A stretch of 64,000 nucleotides of DNA from Pseudomonas sp. RIT-PI-q (GTDB taxonomy: Bacteria; Pseudomonadota; Gammaproteobacteria; Pseudomonadales; Pseudomonadaceae), in the NCBI RefSeq assembly GCF_001297125.1, contig NZ_LHPC01000054.1, forward strand, positions 62,001 through 126,000, in the 5' to 3' direction. Positions 46,030 through 54,875 of the stretch are shown here, in pieces. Positions within the stretch are counted from its first letter, which is position 1; the number at the start of each line of letters is the position of its first letter. The notes beneath the pieces are model-generated. The model saw only the letters and a program-made list of their open reading frames with translations, was not told the origin of the DNA and ran no database searches. The translations under genes were made by a program, and so were the position numbers.

Positions 46030-47733
46030 TCATTGCATCACGTAACGCCCCGGTGCCGACTCGATCGCCGGGTATTGGGCGTTTCCGGTGTGCAGTACCG
46101 AAGGTTGGCGTTCGCCGGATTGTTCGGCCAGCCAGACGAACCAGTCATTCCACCAGCTACCCGCGTGTTGCTGGGCATTTTTGAACCAGGTTTCCGGGTC
46201 CTCGGTGATCCGGTTGTTGGTCCAGTAGTTGCGTTTTTCCTTGGCGGGCGGGTTGATCACCCCGGCGATATGGCCCGAGGCGCCCAACACAAAGCGCTTG
46301 GTTCCGGAGAGCAACGCGGTGCTGGCGTAAGCGCTTCGCCACGGCACGATGTGGTCGTCGTGGGTGGCGAGAATATACGCTGGCGCATCGATGGCGCGCA
46401 GGTCCAGCTTGACGCCGCAGCAGTCCAGCTCGCCGGATTTCAGGTCGTTCTGCAGATAGGTGTGGCGCAGATACCAGCAGTACATCGGCCCCGGCAGGTT
46501 GGTGCTGTCGTTGTTCCAGAACAGCAGGTCCAGCGCGTTGGGTTTCTGGCCCTTGAGGTATTTGTCGACGTTGTAGTTCCACCACAAATCGTTGGGGCGC
46601 AGTAGCGAGAAGGTATTGCCCATGTCTTCGCCCTTGAACAGGCCGATCGGGCCATTCAGGCCGCCGATGGTGCGCTCGCGGTAGGCCACCAGTTCTTCGT
46701 CGACGAAGATGTCAATGGGGCCGGTGTCGAGGTAATCGAGGAACGTGGTCAGCAGGCTGACGCTGGCGATGTCTTTGTCACCGCGCGCCGCCAATACCGC
46801 CAGCGCCGAGCTCAACAAGGTGCCGCCAATGCAGAAACCGACGCAATTGGGCCGTTGCTCACCGCTGATCTCACGGGTCACTTGCAGGCCTTTGATGATG
46901 CCGGTTTCGATCAGGTCATCCCAAGTGGTGTCGGCGTGTGCCTGGTCGAAGTTGCGCCACGACATCAGAAACACCGGGTGGCCTTGCTGCAACAGGTGGC
47001 GAACCATCGAGTTGTCCGGGCGCAGGTCGAGGATGTAGTACTTGTTGATCGACGGCGGCACGACGAAAACCGGGCGCTGGTACTGGGTTTCGCTTTGTGG
47101 GTAGTACTGGATCAGCTGGAACAGTTCGTTCTCGAAGACCACTTCACCGGGGGTATTGGCCAGATCGACACCGACCTTGAAGGCGCCGCTGTCGCACTGG
47201 CGCATCTTGCCTTCCTGCAGGTCGCTGGCCAGGTGCAACATGCCCGTGAGCAGGCTGCTGCCTTGCGTATCGACGACCCGTTGCAGGGCATCGGGGTTAC
47301 TGGCGAGGAAGTTGCTCGGCGCGCCGGCGGCGATGGCTTGCTCTACCAGATACAGCAGGCGCAGGCGTGGTTTCTTGTCCTTGATCGGCAGTTTATCGAG
47401 CAGTTTCAAGAGAAACCCGGCATTGAGCAGGTAAAACGCCGCGAGGGAGCCGAACAGCGGCTGGCTCCAGTTACCGCTGGCGAAACGTCGATCGTCGAAG
47501 CTGAAGGGCTGACCGGTCAGCAGGCGCTGGCCGAGTTCGCCCCATTGCTGCTGATAGTCCGATTGCAGGCTGTCCAGGGTGTCGCGCGGCAGGTCAAACC
47601 ACTCGCTGTATTCCTGCCCCGTGAACCACGGATTGGTGCTGACCCAGAGGCGTAATTGTTGCACTGCAAAGGAGGCAATGAACGGGACCTGGCCTGACCA
47701 GAAGGTGTTGAAAGTATGCGCGTTGTTGTCCAT
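46030..47733 (-). CDS. phbC: Class I poly(3-hydroxybutyrate) synthase (PhbC)
   Basis: Encodes 567 aa. The lipase-like box GFCIGG has the catalytic Cys301; Asp460 (THDDHIVPW) and His488 (GASGHIAGV) complete the triad. The size, lone subunit and phbB-phbA neighbours identify the short-chain class I enzyme rather than the class II PhaC of medium-chain PHA. It polymerises 3-hydroxybutyryl-CoA on granules. ATG 47733 has AAGGAG 5 nt upstream. It is last in phbB-phbA-phbC and is separated from phbA by a terminator-like hairpin. Confidence 0.94.
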   Translation of the reverse strand: MDNNAHTFNTFWSGQVPFIASFAVQQLRLWVSTNPWFTGQEYSEWFDLPRDTLDSLQSDYQQQWGELGQRLLTGQPFSFDDRRFASGNWSQPLFGSLAAFYLLNAGFLLKLLDKLPIKDKKPRLRLLYLVEQAIAAGAPSNFLASNPDALQRVVDTQGSSLLTGMLHLASDLQEGKMRQCDSGAFKVGVDLANTPGEVVFENELFQLIQYYPQSETQYQRPVFVVPPSINKYYILDLRPDNSMVRHLLQQGHPVFLMSWRNFDQAHADTTWDDLIETGIIKGLQVTREISGEQRPNCVGFCIGGTLLSSALAVLAARGDKDIASVSLLTTFLDYLDTGPIDIFVDEELVAYRERTIGGLNGPIGLFKGEDMGNTFSLLRPNDLWWNYNVDKYLKGQKPNALDLLFWNNDSTNLPGPMYCWYLRHTYLQNDLKSGELDCCGVKLDLRAIDAPAYILATHDDHIVPWRSAYASTALLSGTKRFVLGASGHIAGVINPPAKEKRNYWTNNRITEDPETWFKNAQQHAGSWWNDWFVWLAEQSGERQPSVLHTGNAQYPAIESAPGRYVMQ

Positions 47734-47766
47734 GGAACTCCTTGCCCACATCAATAAACCGGGCAG

Positions 47767-47798
47767 AAAAAAACCGCGGCGCCGGACTTCGGCGCCGC
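47767..47798 (-). terminator. Intrinsic terminator inside the phbBAC operon
   Basis: Read on the minus strand: GCGGCGCCG-AAGTC-CGGCGCCGC (9-bp GC stem), two G, then seven U. It lies between the phbA stop and the phbC start, so it would stop or attenuate transcription before the synthase gene. Confidence 0.75.
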
Positions 47799-47832
47799 GT
47801 TGGCAGTCAAGCAAGCAGTCCTGTGTTTCTTC

Positions 47833-49011
47833 TTAGCGTTCGATCACCAGGCTGACACCCTGGCCGCCACCGATGCACAACGTGGCCAGGCCTTTCTTGC
47901 CATCACGACGAATCAGCTCATGCAACAGCGACACCAGAATCCGCGCGCCCGATGCGCCGATCGGATGCCCCAGGGCAATCGCGCCGCCGTTGACGTTGAC
48001 TTTACTGGTGTCCCAACCCAGCTCCTTGCCGACCGCAAGTGATTGCGCGGCGAAGGCTTCGTTGGCTTCGATCAGGTCGAGGTCGTCGAGGCTCCAGCCG
48101 GCTTTGGTCAATGCCAGACGGGTAGCGGGCACCGGGCCGATGCCCATGATCGACGGGTCTACACCGGCACTGGCGTAAGCCTTGATGCGCGCCAGTACCG
48201 GCAAACCGAGTGCCAGGGCCTTGGCTTCGCTGGCCAGCATCAATACGGCGGCGCCATCGTTGAGGGTCGACGAATTGCCGGCGGTGACGCTGCCGGTTTT
48301 CTGGAAGGCCGGTTTGAGGTTACCCAGTGCCTGGAGCGTGCTGTCCGGGCGCGGTTGTTCGTCGGTGTCGAAGACCAGCGGCTCACCTTTGCGCTGAGGA
48401 ATCAGGATCGGGGTGATTTCACGCTTGAAGTAACCGGCTTCGATGGCCGCAGCGGCTTTCTGTTGCGAAGCGGCGGCGAAGGCGTCCTGATCTTCGCGAC
48501 TGATCTCGTACTTGCTCGCCAGATTCTCGGCGGTAATGCCCATGTGGTAGTCGTTGAAGGCGTCCCACAAACCATCCTGAATCACGCTGTCTTGCAGTTG
48601 CGCATGACCCAGGCGCAGGCCGGTGCGCGCCTTTGGCAGAACGTAAGGGGCCAGGCTCATGTTTTCCTGACCGCCGGCAATCACCAGTTCGGCGTCGCCG
48701 CAACGAATAGCCTGGACCGCGAGCTGCACAGCCTTGAGGCCGGAGCCGCAGACTTTGTTCAGGGTCAGGGCAGGGGTGGTAAAGGGCAGGCCGGCCTTGA
48801 TCGCGGTCTGGCGTGCCGGGTTTTGCCCCGACCCGGCTGTCAGCACTTGGCCGAGGATCACTTCATCAATCTGCGCGGCATCGATACCGGTCTGTTCCAG
48901 CAGGCGGCGAATCACCGCAGCACCCAGTTCGGTGGCGGGAATGGCGGCCAAGGCACCTTGAAAACTGCCAATGGCGGTGCGCGTAGCGGCAACGATTACG
49001 ACTTCGTTCAT
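47833..49011 (-). CDS. phbA: Acetyl-CoA acetyltransferase (beta-ketothiolase PhbA)
   Basis: Encodes 392 aa of thiolase. The acyl-accepting Cys is in NKVCGSGLKAV, the catalytic His in GHPIGASG and the second Cys in LCIGGGQG. It condenses two acetyl-CoA to acetoacetyl-CoA, the first step to PHB. ATG 49011 has GAGG upstream; a slightly longer start adds only MRSC. Confidence 0.94.
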   Translation of the reverse strand: MNEVVIVAATRTAIGSFQGALAAIPATELGAAVIRRLLEQTGIDAAQIDEVILGQVLTAGSGQNPARQTAIKAGLPFTTPALTLNKVCGSGLKAVQLAVQAIRCGDAELVIAGGQENMSLAPYVLPKARTGLRLGHAQLQDSVIQDGLWDAFNDYHMGITAENLASKYEISREDQDAFAAASQQKAAAAIEAGYFKREITPILIPQRKGEPLVFDTDEQPRPDSTLQALGNLKPAFQKTGSVTAGNSSTLNDGAAVLMLASEAKALALGLPVLARIKAYASAGVDPSIMGIGPVPATRLALTKAGWSLDDLDLIEANEAFAAQSLAVGKELGWDTSKVNVNGGAIALGHPIGASGARILVSLLHELIRRDGKKGLATLCIGGGQGVSLVIER

Positions 49012-49069
49012 GCATGACCTCATTAAATGTGTGTCGAGCGGGAGCGGGGGCGTCCATGCCCCGACAGGC

Positions 49070-49816
49070 CTATTGCATGTTCATGCCGCCGTTGACCGAG
49101 AAGTCGGCGCCGGTGCTGTAGCCCGATTCATCGGACGCCAGCCAGGCGACGATGGAGGCGATTTCTTCGGGTTGGCCAAGACGCCCGACCGGTGTGGCCG
49201 CAATCATGGTGTCGAGAATGTCCGGGCGGATGGCCGCAGTCATGCTGGTCTGGATGTAGCCAGGGGAGACGGTGTTGACGGTCACGCCTTTGCCCGACAC
49301 TTCCCGGGCCAGTGCCATGGTGAAACCGTGAATACCGGCCTTCGCCGCGCTGTAGTTGGTCTGGCCGAACTGGCCACGCTGGCCGTTGATCGAGGAAATG
49401 TTGATGATCCGGCCCCAGCCCTTGGCCAACATGCCTTCAATCACCTGTTTGGTGGTGTTGAACACGCCGCTGAGGTTGGTGCCGATGACGGCGTTCCAGT
49501 CTTCGGGGGTGAGTTTGCGGAACGACGCATCACGCGTAATACCGGCGTTGTTGACCAGTACATCGATCGGGCCGAATTGTTCGCGGGCCATCTCGAAAGC
49601 CTTGCGCGTCGACTCCCAATCGGTGATGTCGCCGTAGATACATTCAAACTGATAACCCGCCGCCAGTTGTGCGGCAATCCAGTCATTCTTGCGGGCGGAA
49701 TCAGAGCTGCAACCGACAATGACTTTGAATCCTTCCTTGTACAGGCGTTGGCTAATCGCAGTGCCAATCCCACCCATACCACCCGTTACCAACGCAATAC
49801 GACTAAGCGACTTCAT
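49070..49816 (-). CDS. phbB: Acetoacetyl-CoA reductase (PhbB)
   Basis: Encodes 248 aa of SDR type: ALVTGGMGGIGTA Rossmann motif, NNAG, catalytic Ser in INISSINGQ and Tyr-x3-Lys in NYSAAKAG. It makes (R)-3-hydroxybutyryl-CoA with NADPH for PhbC. It is the first gene of the operon; ATG 49816 matches the family start, and a longer open frame upstream runs into the promoter. A TTGC-N3-GCAA site lies 23 nt upstream. Confidence 0.94.
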   Translation of the reverse strand: MKSLSRIALVTGGMGGIGTAISQRLYKEGFKVIVGCSSDSARKNDWIAAQLAAGYQFECIYGDITDWESTRKAFEMAREQFGPIDVLVNNAGITRDASFRKLTPEDWNAVIGTNLSGVFNTTKQVIEGMLAKGWGRIINISSINGQRGQFGQTNYSAAKAGIHGFTMALAREVSGKGVTVNTVSPGYIQTSMTAAIRPDILDTMIAATPVGRLGQPEEIASIVAWLASDESGYSTGADFSVNGGMNMQ

Positions 49817-49838
49817 CGACTCACTACCTTTTTTTATA

Positions 49839-49849
49839 TTGCGCTGCAA
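49839..49849. promoter_or_regulatory. Putative PhaR operator at phbB
   Basis: TTGC-GCT-GCAA, a perfect inverted half-site pair just upstream of phbB, followed by ATGCAAGG. The same pattern occurs at the DUF3141 and phasin starts. The PhaR family is known to bind TGC-rich repeats. Confidence 0.55.
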
Positions 49850-49999
49850 GATGCAAGGATTGTTCGGTATTGGCCGAGTGTGCGGAAGTGTTGAGAGGTG
49901 ACTGTCTGGTGTCCAACGGTGCCAATCCCCGGTCGAATCGACGGGTAGCAACTTTTGGCGTCGCCCGCATGCGTGGGTGTGTTGGCATGAGATCGCTTA

Positions 50000-50147
50000 T
50001 GTAGCAGCTGTCGAGCCTGCGAGGCTGCGTTCGGCGGCGCAGCCGTCGTGAAATCAGGCAACTCGGTGTTTCAGGAAAACCTCGCGGTCAGGTTTTACGA
50101 CGGCTTCACCGCCGAACGCAGCCTCGCAGGCTCGACAGCTGCTACAG
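50000..50147. repeat. REP pair in phbB-phbR divergent region
   Basis: TGTAGCAGCTGTCGAGCCTG and its inverted partner enclose about 50 nt. The rest of the 500-nt gap (49817-50316) holds the putative PhaR site and the divergent promoters but no gene. Confidence 0.85.
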
Positions 50148-50316
50148 GTAACGTGGAGTCAATAAGCGACGACCGGTGCGTGAGCCTGGCAAAAACGTGT
50201 GAATACCTATACTGAGGTCAACTTTTCGAATTAAACCGCCAGTTACTATTTGCTGTACCGTAGATCAGTTATGGCTCCGGACAGGATGTTCGGTTCCACA
50301 GGTCATTGAGGACGCC

Positions 50317-51354
50317 ATGTATAGAATGAGTTCAGGCTATGCCAGCGTGCTGGTCAATACGCTCTCGGCTCAGGGACTGGATGTTGCCAGTCTGTGTCGG
50401 GAGGCTGGACTGGATATTGATCTCGCGAACAAACCAGGAGCGTTTTGCGAGCGAAGGGCGATCTATCGATTGTGGGAACTGGCCGCACAGGCCTCGGGGG
50501 ATCCGGACATTGGCTTGAAAGCCTATGGAAGCTTTCACCCCGGCAGTTTTCAGATCGTCGGCTACACCATGATGTCCAGCCTGAATCTGAAAAAAGCCCT
50601 TGAACGCCTGGTCCGTTTCAGTCCGTTGATTGGCACGGGATTCAGTCTTTTCTTTACCTCGGAACAGCAGAACTACCGACTGTCCGGCCTCGACCATCAA
50701 CAAGTGGGTTCGGTCAAACCTCGCCAATACACTGATGCAGGGCTCGCTTCGTTGCTGGGTTTCTGCCGTAAGCTGGCGGGCGGCAACGCCCCGCAACCCT
50801 TGAGCGTCGGCTTCACCTATCCCGAACCGGAAGACACCTCCGAGCATCGGCGGTTGTTTGGCTGCGCGCTGCATTTCGACGCGGCATACGACAGCATTGT
50901 GTTTGACGAGCAGGAGTTGCTGCGTCCGTTGAGCATGGCCAACGAAGCGTTGGCGGTGCTGCATGACAGTTTTGCCGAGGCGCAATTGGACCTGCTGTTT
51001 GGATTCTGCATTGTCGGCAGGATTCGCGCGCTGATCACCGAGCGCTTGAGTCAGGGCCAGGGGCAATGCGACATGGAGTCGATTGCCGCGGCGTTGAACA
51101 TCAGCAAGCGAACGTTGCAGCGCGCCCTGGAAAAGGAAGGCACGCAGTTCAAGGACGTGCAGAACGCGGTGCGCCGGCAATTGGCTGATTTCTACCTGCG
51201 CCATTCTCACTTCAACATGAAGCATGTGGCGTATCTCCTTGGTTTTCATGACCACAGCAGCTTCAACAAAGCGTGCAGCCGCTGGTTTGGCATGACGCCC
51301 GGTCAGTATCGGGCCGATGAATCGTTTGAAATCGAGGAGGCCGCGCCGGTCTGA
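50317..51354 (+). CDS. phbR: AraC-family regulator of the PHB locus (PhbR-like)
   Basis: Encodes 345 aa: an N-terminal Arabinose_bd-type domain (VLVNTLSAQGLDVASLCREA; IGLKAYGSFHPGSFQIVGYT) and a C-terminal double helix-turn-helix (SIAAALNISKRTLQRALEKE; HVAYLLGFHDHSSFNKACSR). Pseudomonas sp. 61-3 is known to carry an AraC/XylS-type activator gene phbR upstream of phbBAC; the order here matches. It is divergent from phbB. ATG 50317 has GAGGA upstream. Confidence 0.85.
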   Translation: MYRMSSGYASVLVNTLSAQGLDVASLCREAGLDIDLANKPGAFCERRAIYRLWELAAQASGDPDIGLKAYGSFHPGSFQIVGYTMMSSLNLKKALERLVRFSPLIGTGFSLFFTSEQQNYRLSGLDHQQVGSVKPRQYTDAGLASLLGFCRKLAGGNAPQPLSVGFTYPEPEDTSEHRRLFGCALHFDAAYDSIVFDEQELLRPLSMANEALAVLHDSFAEAQLDLLFGFCIVGRIRALITERLSQGQGQCDMESIAAALNISKRTLQRALEKEGTQFKDVQNAVRRQLADFYLRHSHFNMKHVAYLLGFHDHSSFNKACSRWFGMTPGQYRADESFEIEEAAPV

Positions 51355-51378
51355 CGCGGTCTCGTCAGCGATTCAGCG

Positions 51379-53991
51379 TTACAGCACGGGAGGCTTTTTC
51401 ACGCCTTTTTTGTTCTTGGTTGGTTTGTGCAGTGGCGTCGCCACCTTGGCGGTGGGCTTGTGGGGCACTGCCGGGATTTTTGGTGCAGTCGGCTTAGGTG
51501 TGACGGCCGGGATTGCCTGTTTGATGGGTTCGGGAGCGACGGCCGGGATTGCCTGTTTGATGGGTTCGGGAGCGACGGCCGGTACTGTCTGTTTGATCGG
51601 TTCAGGCGTTACCACGGGTGCTTTCTGCTTGATCGGCTCAGGCGCGACCACCGGCGCTTTTTGCTTGACCGGCTCCGGTGTTACTACCGGGGCTTGCTGC
51701 TTGACGACATCAGCCTCACCGGGCGATTGGGTCAGGCTGAAGCCCGGCAATGGGACGTCGAACAGTGTGTGCAAGGTGCACCAGAACGGGTGTTCAGCCC
51801 CGTTGCCAGTCAGCAGTTCCGGCAGCAAATTGGCGACGGCGGCCAGCACCTGCTGGCGCTCTTCGGCCTCGGGAAGCATCAACGGCAAGCTTTGCAGGCT
51901 TTCTTGCGGGTAAGTGGCGACCAGCAGTTTTTGCAGGCTGACGGTTTCGCGAAGATCGAGCGGCTCCGCGCTGTAGTCCTGCAGCAGCACCTGCATTTGC
52001 TGGATCAGTTTCTCGACGCTGTTCTTGCCGGGTTCGTCGCTGTCGCGGCCGAGCAAAAAGAGGATACGGATCAAGGCTTCCATCAGGCCGCCAAGGGGCA
52101 GGGCGTCCTGTAAACGTTCGATCAGGGCCTTGTCATGCAGCTCGGCGTGCGCCTGAAGATTGCGCCCCGGCGCATTGCCGGCGAGGCTATTGAGGACGCC
52201 ATATACACCGTAGAAACACATTTCCTGAGCCGCATCACGCAGATCGCGGTAGCCGTTCAACGCGTCCTGCACCTGGTTGGAAAACAGTTCCTGCCAAGCT
52301 AGCAACGGGTTGTCCAGGCTGGCGGGATGACGATTGTTGTTCACTTGGGCGACGCTATCGGCCAGCCACCACAGCGCCGGGTTCAAGCTGCTCCACAGTA
52401 CTTGCTGCTGATGGAAAGGGTGGGCCTTGCGCATCAACTCGGCGCTCGGTTCGTTGATCAACTGGCGCAACCATGGACGTACGAAGCCGTCGTACAGGCC
52501 GTTGTTGATGACAGAGGCGCGCTCGACCAGGGCGAATTCGCGATCATCATCGCGGGGCGGTTTGGCGTCGCCATGGATATCGGCAATTCGCCGAGGTTCG
52601 AAACGCACGGTGTAGGGCGTCTCTGAGCTCTGCGGCAAATCATCGATGAGCATTTCATACAGCCCGGCCGGCAACGCATTGATCGTGTCGACCGCGCCGA
52701 GCAATTCGCGGTGTTCACGCCGAGCCACTTCGCCGGAAACGAAGATGCCCAAGTGACCGATGCTGGCGTGTCGAAGGTAAACGATGGTGCGCCCGGCACT
52801 TTGCAAGGCGAGATCGCTGGGATAGACGTCGGTGATCCAGTCCAGCGCCTGCTGCGGCGAGGTGATGTTGTCGCCGTAGGAACAGAACACCACCACCGGC
52901 ACTTCGATCAGTTTGAGATCAAGCCCGCTGCTCTTGCGTCCGAGGCCGCCGGACAGCTGATTGCCGATGAACAGGTCGTCGACAATCATCTCGATTTCTT
53001 CGCCATTGAGCAGGGTCGGGCTGCCCCACCAGCGTTCGAAATCGAGAAACCGCGCCGCTTCGCTGTCGACTTCGCTGAACAGGTGGTAGTACTTGCCCCA
53101 GTAGGTATTGGCCGGGTCGAGGCTCTCGAAATTGCTGACCAGCCAAGTCCCGTCGAAGCGGCTATTACCGAGGTCGCTGCCCAGGCGCGCCATCCAGCCG
53201 CCACCCAACAGACCACCGGTGTAGCGCATCGGATTGCGGCCATTGACGCCGGCCCAGTAGGACAACGGTGCACCATTGACGATGATCAGGCCCGGCAGCT
53301 CGGGACGTTTGGCCGCCAGGCCCATCAATGCCCAACCCGCCTGGCAGTTGCCGATGATCACAGGCTTGGTGCTGTCCGGATGCCGGGCACTGACAACTTC
53401 GATAAACCGCGCCTGCGCCTCAACGATGTCTGCGAGGGTTTGCCCAGGACGTGGCGAGTGACTGAAGGAGATGAAATAGGTGGGATGGCCAGCCCTGAGG
53501 CTTTCACCAATGACCGAATCCTGTTTGAAACCGCCGATCCCCGAGCCGTGGCCGCCGCGTGGGTCAATGATGATCACGGGTTGTTTTTTGCTGTCGATCC
53601 GTTGGCCGGGGCCCGCGAGAATCTGCAACAGCGAGTAATTGACCGGGCGTGGCAGCTCGGCGCCATCGACCAGCGTTTCATGGTTGAACTTGAGCAGCAG
53701 CGGATACCCGGCACGTTCGTGGGCCAGCGTATTGTCGCCGCGTTGGCGCAAGGTGTCCCAGAACAGCACGCTGCGTTGGCCGAGGTCAGTGAAGTATTCC
53801 TGCCAGTCAGCCGCCGTCGGTTGTCTGAGTTGCCGCAGGCTTAAAGGCGCGAAGGTTTTTGCCTGGCGCTTCTGCACGGCGTCGAGGACGTTGCGGGTAT
53901 TGAGGCGTTGCAGATGATTGAGGTGCTCGAATAAACCAGCAGGGGCGCAAAGGCCTTCATCTTGCAATGCAATATATTCTTCCTGACCCAT
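51379..53991 (-). CDS. DUF3141 protein, PHA-synthase-like alpha/beta-hydrolase with repeat tail
   Basis: Encodes 870 aa. An alpha/beta-hydrolase core has GNCQAGWA (Cys216 in the nucleophile elbow, as in PHA synthases), Asp374 (YGDNITSP) and His408/His413 (LRHASIGHLGIF), a PhaC-like Cys-Asp-His arrangement. About 330 helical residues follow with no known motif. From residue 763 the tail has seven 12-residue repeats (VKQKAPVVAPEP type) and ends KNKKGVKKPPVL, strongly basic and Pro-rich, like the DNA-binding tail of PhaF. It sits between phbR and the phasin gene, so a role at the PHB granule is likely but unproven. The start overlaps a TTGC-N3-GCAA site. Confidence 0.85.
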   Translation of the reverse strand: MGQEEYIALQDEGLCAPAGLFEHLNHLQRLNTRNVLDAVQKRQAKTFAPLSLRQLRQPTAADWQEYFTDLGQRSVLFWDTLRQRGDNTLAHERAGYPLLLKFNHETLVDGAELPRPVNYSLLQILAGPGQRIDSKKQPVIIIDPRGGHGSGIGGFKQDSVIGESLRAGHPTYFISFSHSPRPGQTLADIVEAQARFIEVVSARHPDSTKPVIIGNCQAGWALMGLAAKRPELPGLIIVNGAPLSYWAGVNGRNPMRYTGGLLGGGWMARLGSDLGNSRFDGTWLVSNFESLDPANTYWGKYYHLFSEVDSEAARFLDFERWWGSPTLLNGEEIEMIVDDLFIGNQLSGGLGRKSSGLDLKLIEVPVVVFCSYGDNITSPQQALDWITDVYPSDLALQSAGRTIVYLRHASIGHLGIFVSGEVARREHRELLGAVDTINALPAGLYEMLIDDLPQSSETPYTVRFEPRRIADIHGDAKPPRDDDREFALVERASVINNGLYDGFVRPWLRQLINEPSAELMRKAHPFHQQQVLWSSLNPALWWLADSVAQVNNNRHPASLDNPLLAWQELFSNQVQDALNGYRDLRDAAQEMCFYGVYGVLNSLAGNAPGRNLQAHAELHDKALIERLQDALPLGGLMEALIRILFLLGRDSDEPGKNSVEKLIQQMQVLLQDYSAEPLDLRETVSLQKLLVATYPQESLQSLPLMLPEAEERQQVLAAVANLLPELLTGNGAEHPFWCTLHTLFDVPLPGFSLTQSPGEADVVKQQAPVVTPEPVKQKAPVVAPEPIKQKAPVVTPEPIKQTVPAVAPEPIKQAIPAVAPEPIKQAIPAVTPKPTAPKIPAVPHKPTAKVATPLHKPTKNKKGVKKPPVL
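51454..51705 (-). repeat. 36-bp tandem repeat coding for the Lys/Pro tail
   Basis: About seven 36-bp units inside the DUF3141 gene encode K-Q-x-x-P-x-V-x-P-E-P-I repeats. The two units nearest 51500-51575 are almost identical (GGGATTGCCTGTTTGATGGG), which suggests recent copying. Confidence 0.85.
53962..53972. promoter_or_regulatory. Putative PhaR operator inside the DUF3141 start
   Basis: TTGC-AAT-GCAA, a perfect TTGC-N3-GCAA pair within the first ten codons of the DUF3141 gene. Confidence 0.45.
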
Positions 53992-54115
53992 CGTGAACTC
54001 CTGACGCCATGCGTGAGAACCTGCCCCTCTAAACCCTTTGACTAAACAAGGCTAGGCTGGCTGTTCGATAGACAGGAGTTTATAGCTAAGAGGGGGGCAG
54101 TGAGCAAAGTTTATT

Positions 54116-54163
54116 TTGCGCTGCACAAAAATAGGCGTTGCCAAATAGTTTTGTGCACTGCAA
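54116..54163. promoter_or_regulatory. Two putative PhaR half-palindromic sites before the phasin gene
   Basis: TTGCGCTGCA (54116-54125) and TGCACTGCAA (54154-54163, the same motif inverted) lie about 85-130 nt before the phasin ATG, in the 255-nt divergent region shared with DUF3141. Confidence 0.5.
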
Positions 54164-54246
54164 TATCAAGGCTAACGCGATGACTGGCCGGATCGCTATC
54201 GCGTCCCCGGGCCCATCAGGGCCTTCCAGTACCAGGAGATTCAAGC

Positions 54247-54816
54247 ATGTCTTTTTTCAATTCGGAAAAACTGCAAACCGCTCAGAAAGCCAACCTTGAC
54301 CTGCTGCAGCAAATCAGCGGCAAGGTGTTCGCCAGTGTTGAACAGCTGAGCCAGTTGCAGTTCAAGGCACTGCGTGACTCCACCGAAGAGCATTTCGAAG
54401 GTGTTCGCAAGCTGCTGGCCGTTCGCGATCCACAAGGCTTCGCTGAGCTGCAGGCGTCTTTCACCCAGCCGAGCGCGCAAACCGAACGTCTGGCCGAGTT
54501 CAACCGTCAGGTTCAAGCGCTGATCGTGGGCACGCAGTCGGACATCGCCAAACTGACCTCGACTCAGGTCGAGGCCGGCACCCAGCAGGTGCAAGCGTTC
54601 GTTGAAGAGATCAGCAAGAATGCACCGGCCGGTTCCGAGCCAGTTGTGGCCGCGTTCAAGTCGGGCCTGGCGAATGCCGGTACTGCGTTTGAAAGTGCAC
54701 AGAAAGCTGTGAAACAGGCTTCCGAAGCCGCTCAGAGCAATTTTGAAGCAGCCACCGCCGCAGCCGCCAAAGCTGCTCCGGAAGCCAGCGCCAAGACCAC
54801 CAGCGGTAACAAGTAA
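54247..54816 (+). CDS. phaP: Phasin (PhaP-type granule protein)
   Basis: Encodes 189 aa of amphipathic helix (MSFFNSEKLQTAQKANLDLL ... FAELQASFTQPSAQTERLAEF) with an Ala-rich tail (FEAATAAAAKAAPEAS), as in PHB phasins. It coats PHB granules and sets their number and size. It is divergent from the DUF3141 gene and convergent with phaR. ATG 54247 has CCAGGAGA upstream. Confidence 0.92.
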   Translation: MSFFNSEKLQTAQKANLDLLQQISGKVFASVEQLSQLQFKALRDSTEEHFEGVRKLLAVRDPQGFAELQASFTQPSAQTERLAEFNRQVQALIVGTQSDIAKLTSTQVEAGTQQVQAFVEEISKNAPAGSEPVVAAFKSGLANAGTAFESAQKAVKQASEAAQSNFEAATAAAAKAAPEASAKTTSGNK

Positions 54817-54839
54817 GTCAAATCAGTACGGTTGCACCG

Positions 54840-54875
54840 ATGGCGATGGGATTACTCCCCATCGCCATTTTTTTT
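54840..54875 (+). terminator. Phasin terminator that also encodes the PhaR C-terminus
   Basis: ATGGCGATGGG and CCCATCGCCAT form an 11-bp stem followed by eight T on the plus strand. The right half of the hairpin is the 3' end of the convergent phaR coding sequence (codons NGDGE-stop). Confidence 0.8.

Noticed and set aside
46030..47733. Class II medium-chain PHA synthase (phaC1/phaC2)
   Set aside because: The neighbours are thiolase and acetoacetyl-CoA reductase, not phaZ or phaD, and the sequence around the active Cys fits the class I pattern.
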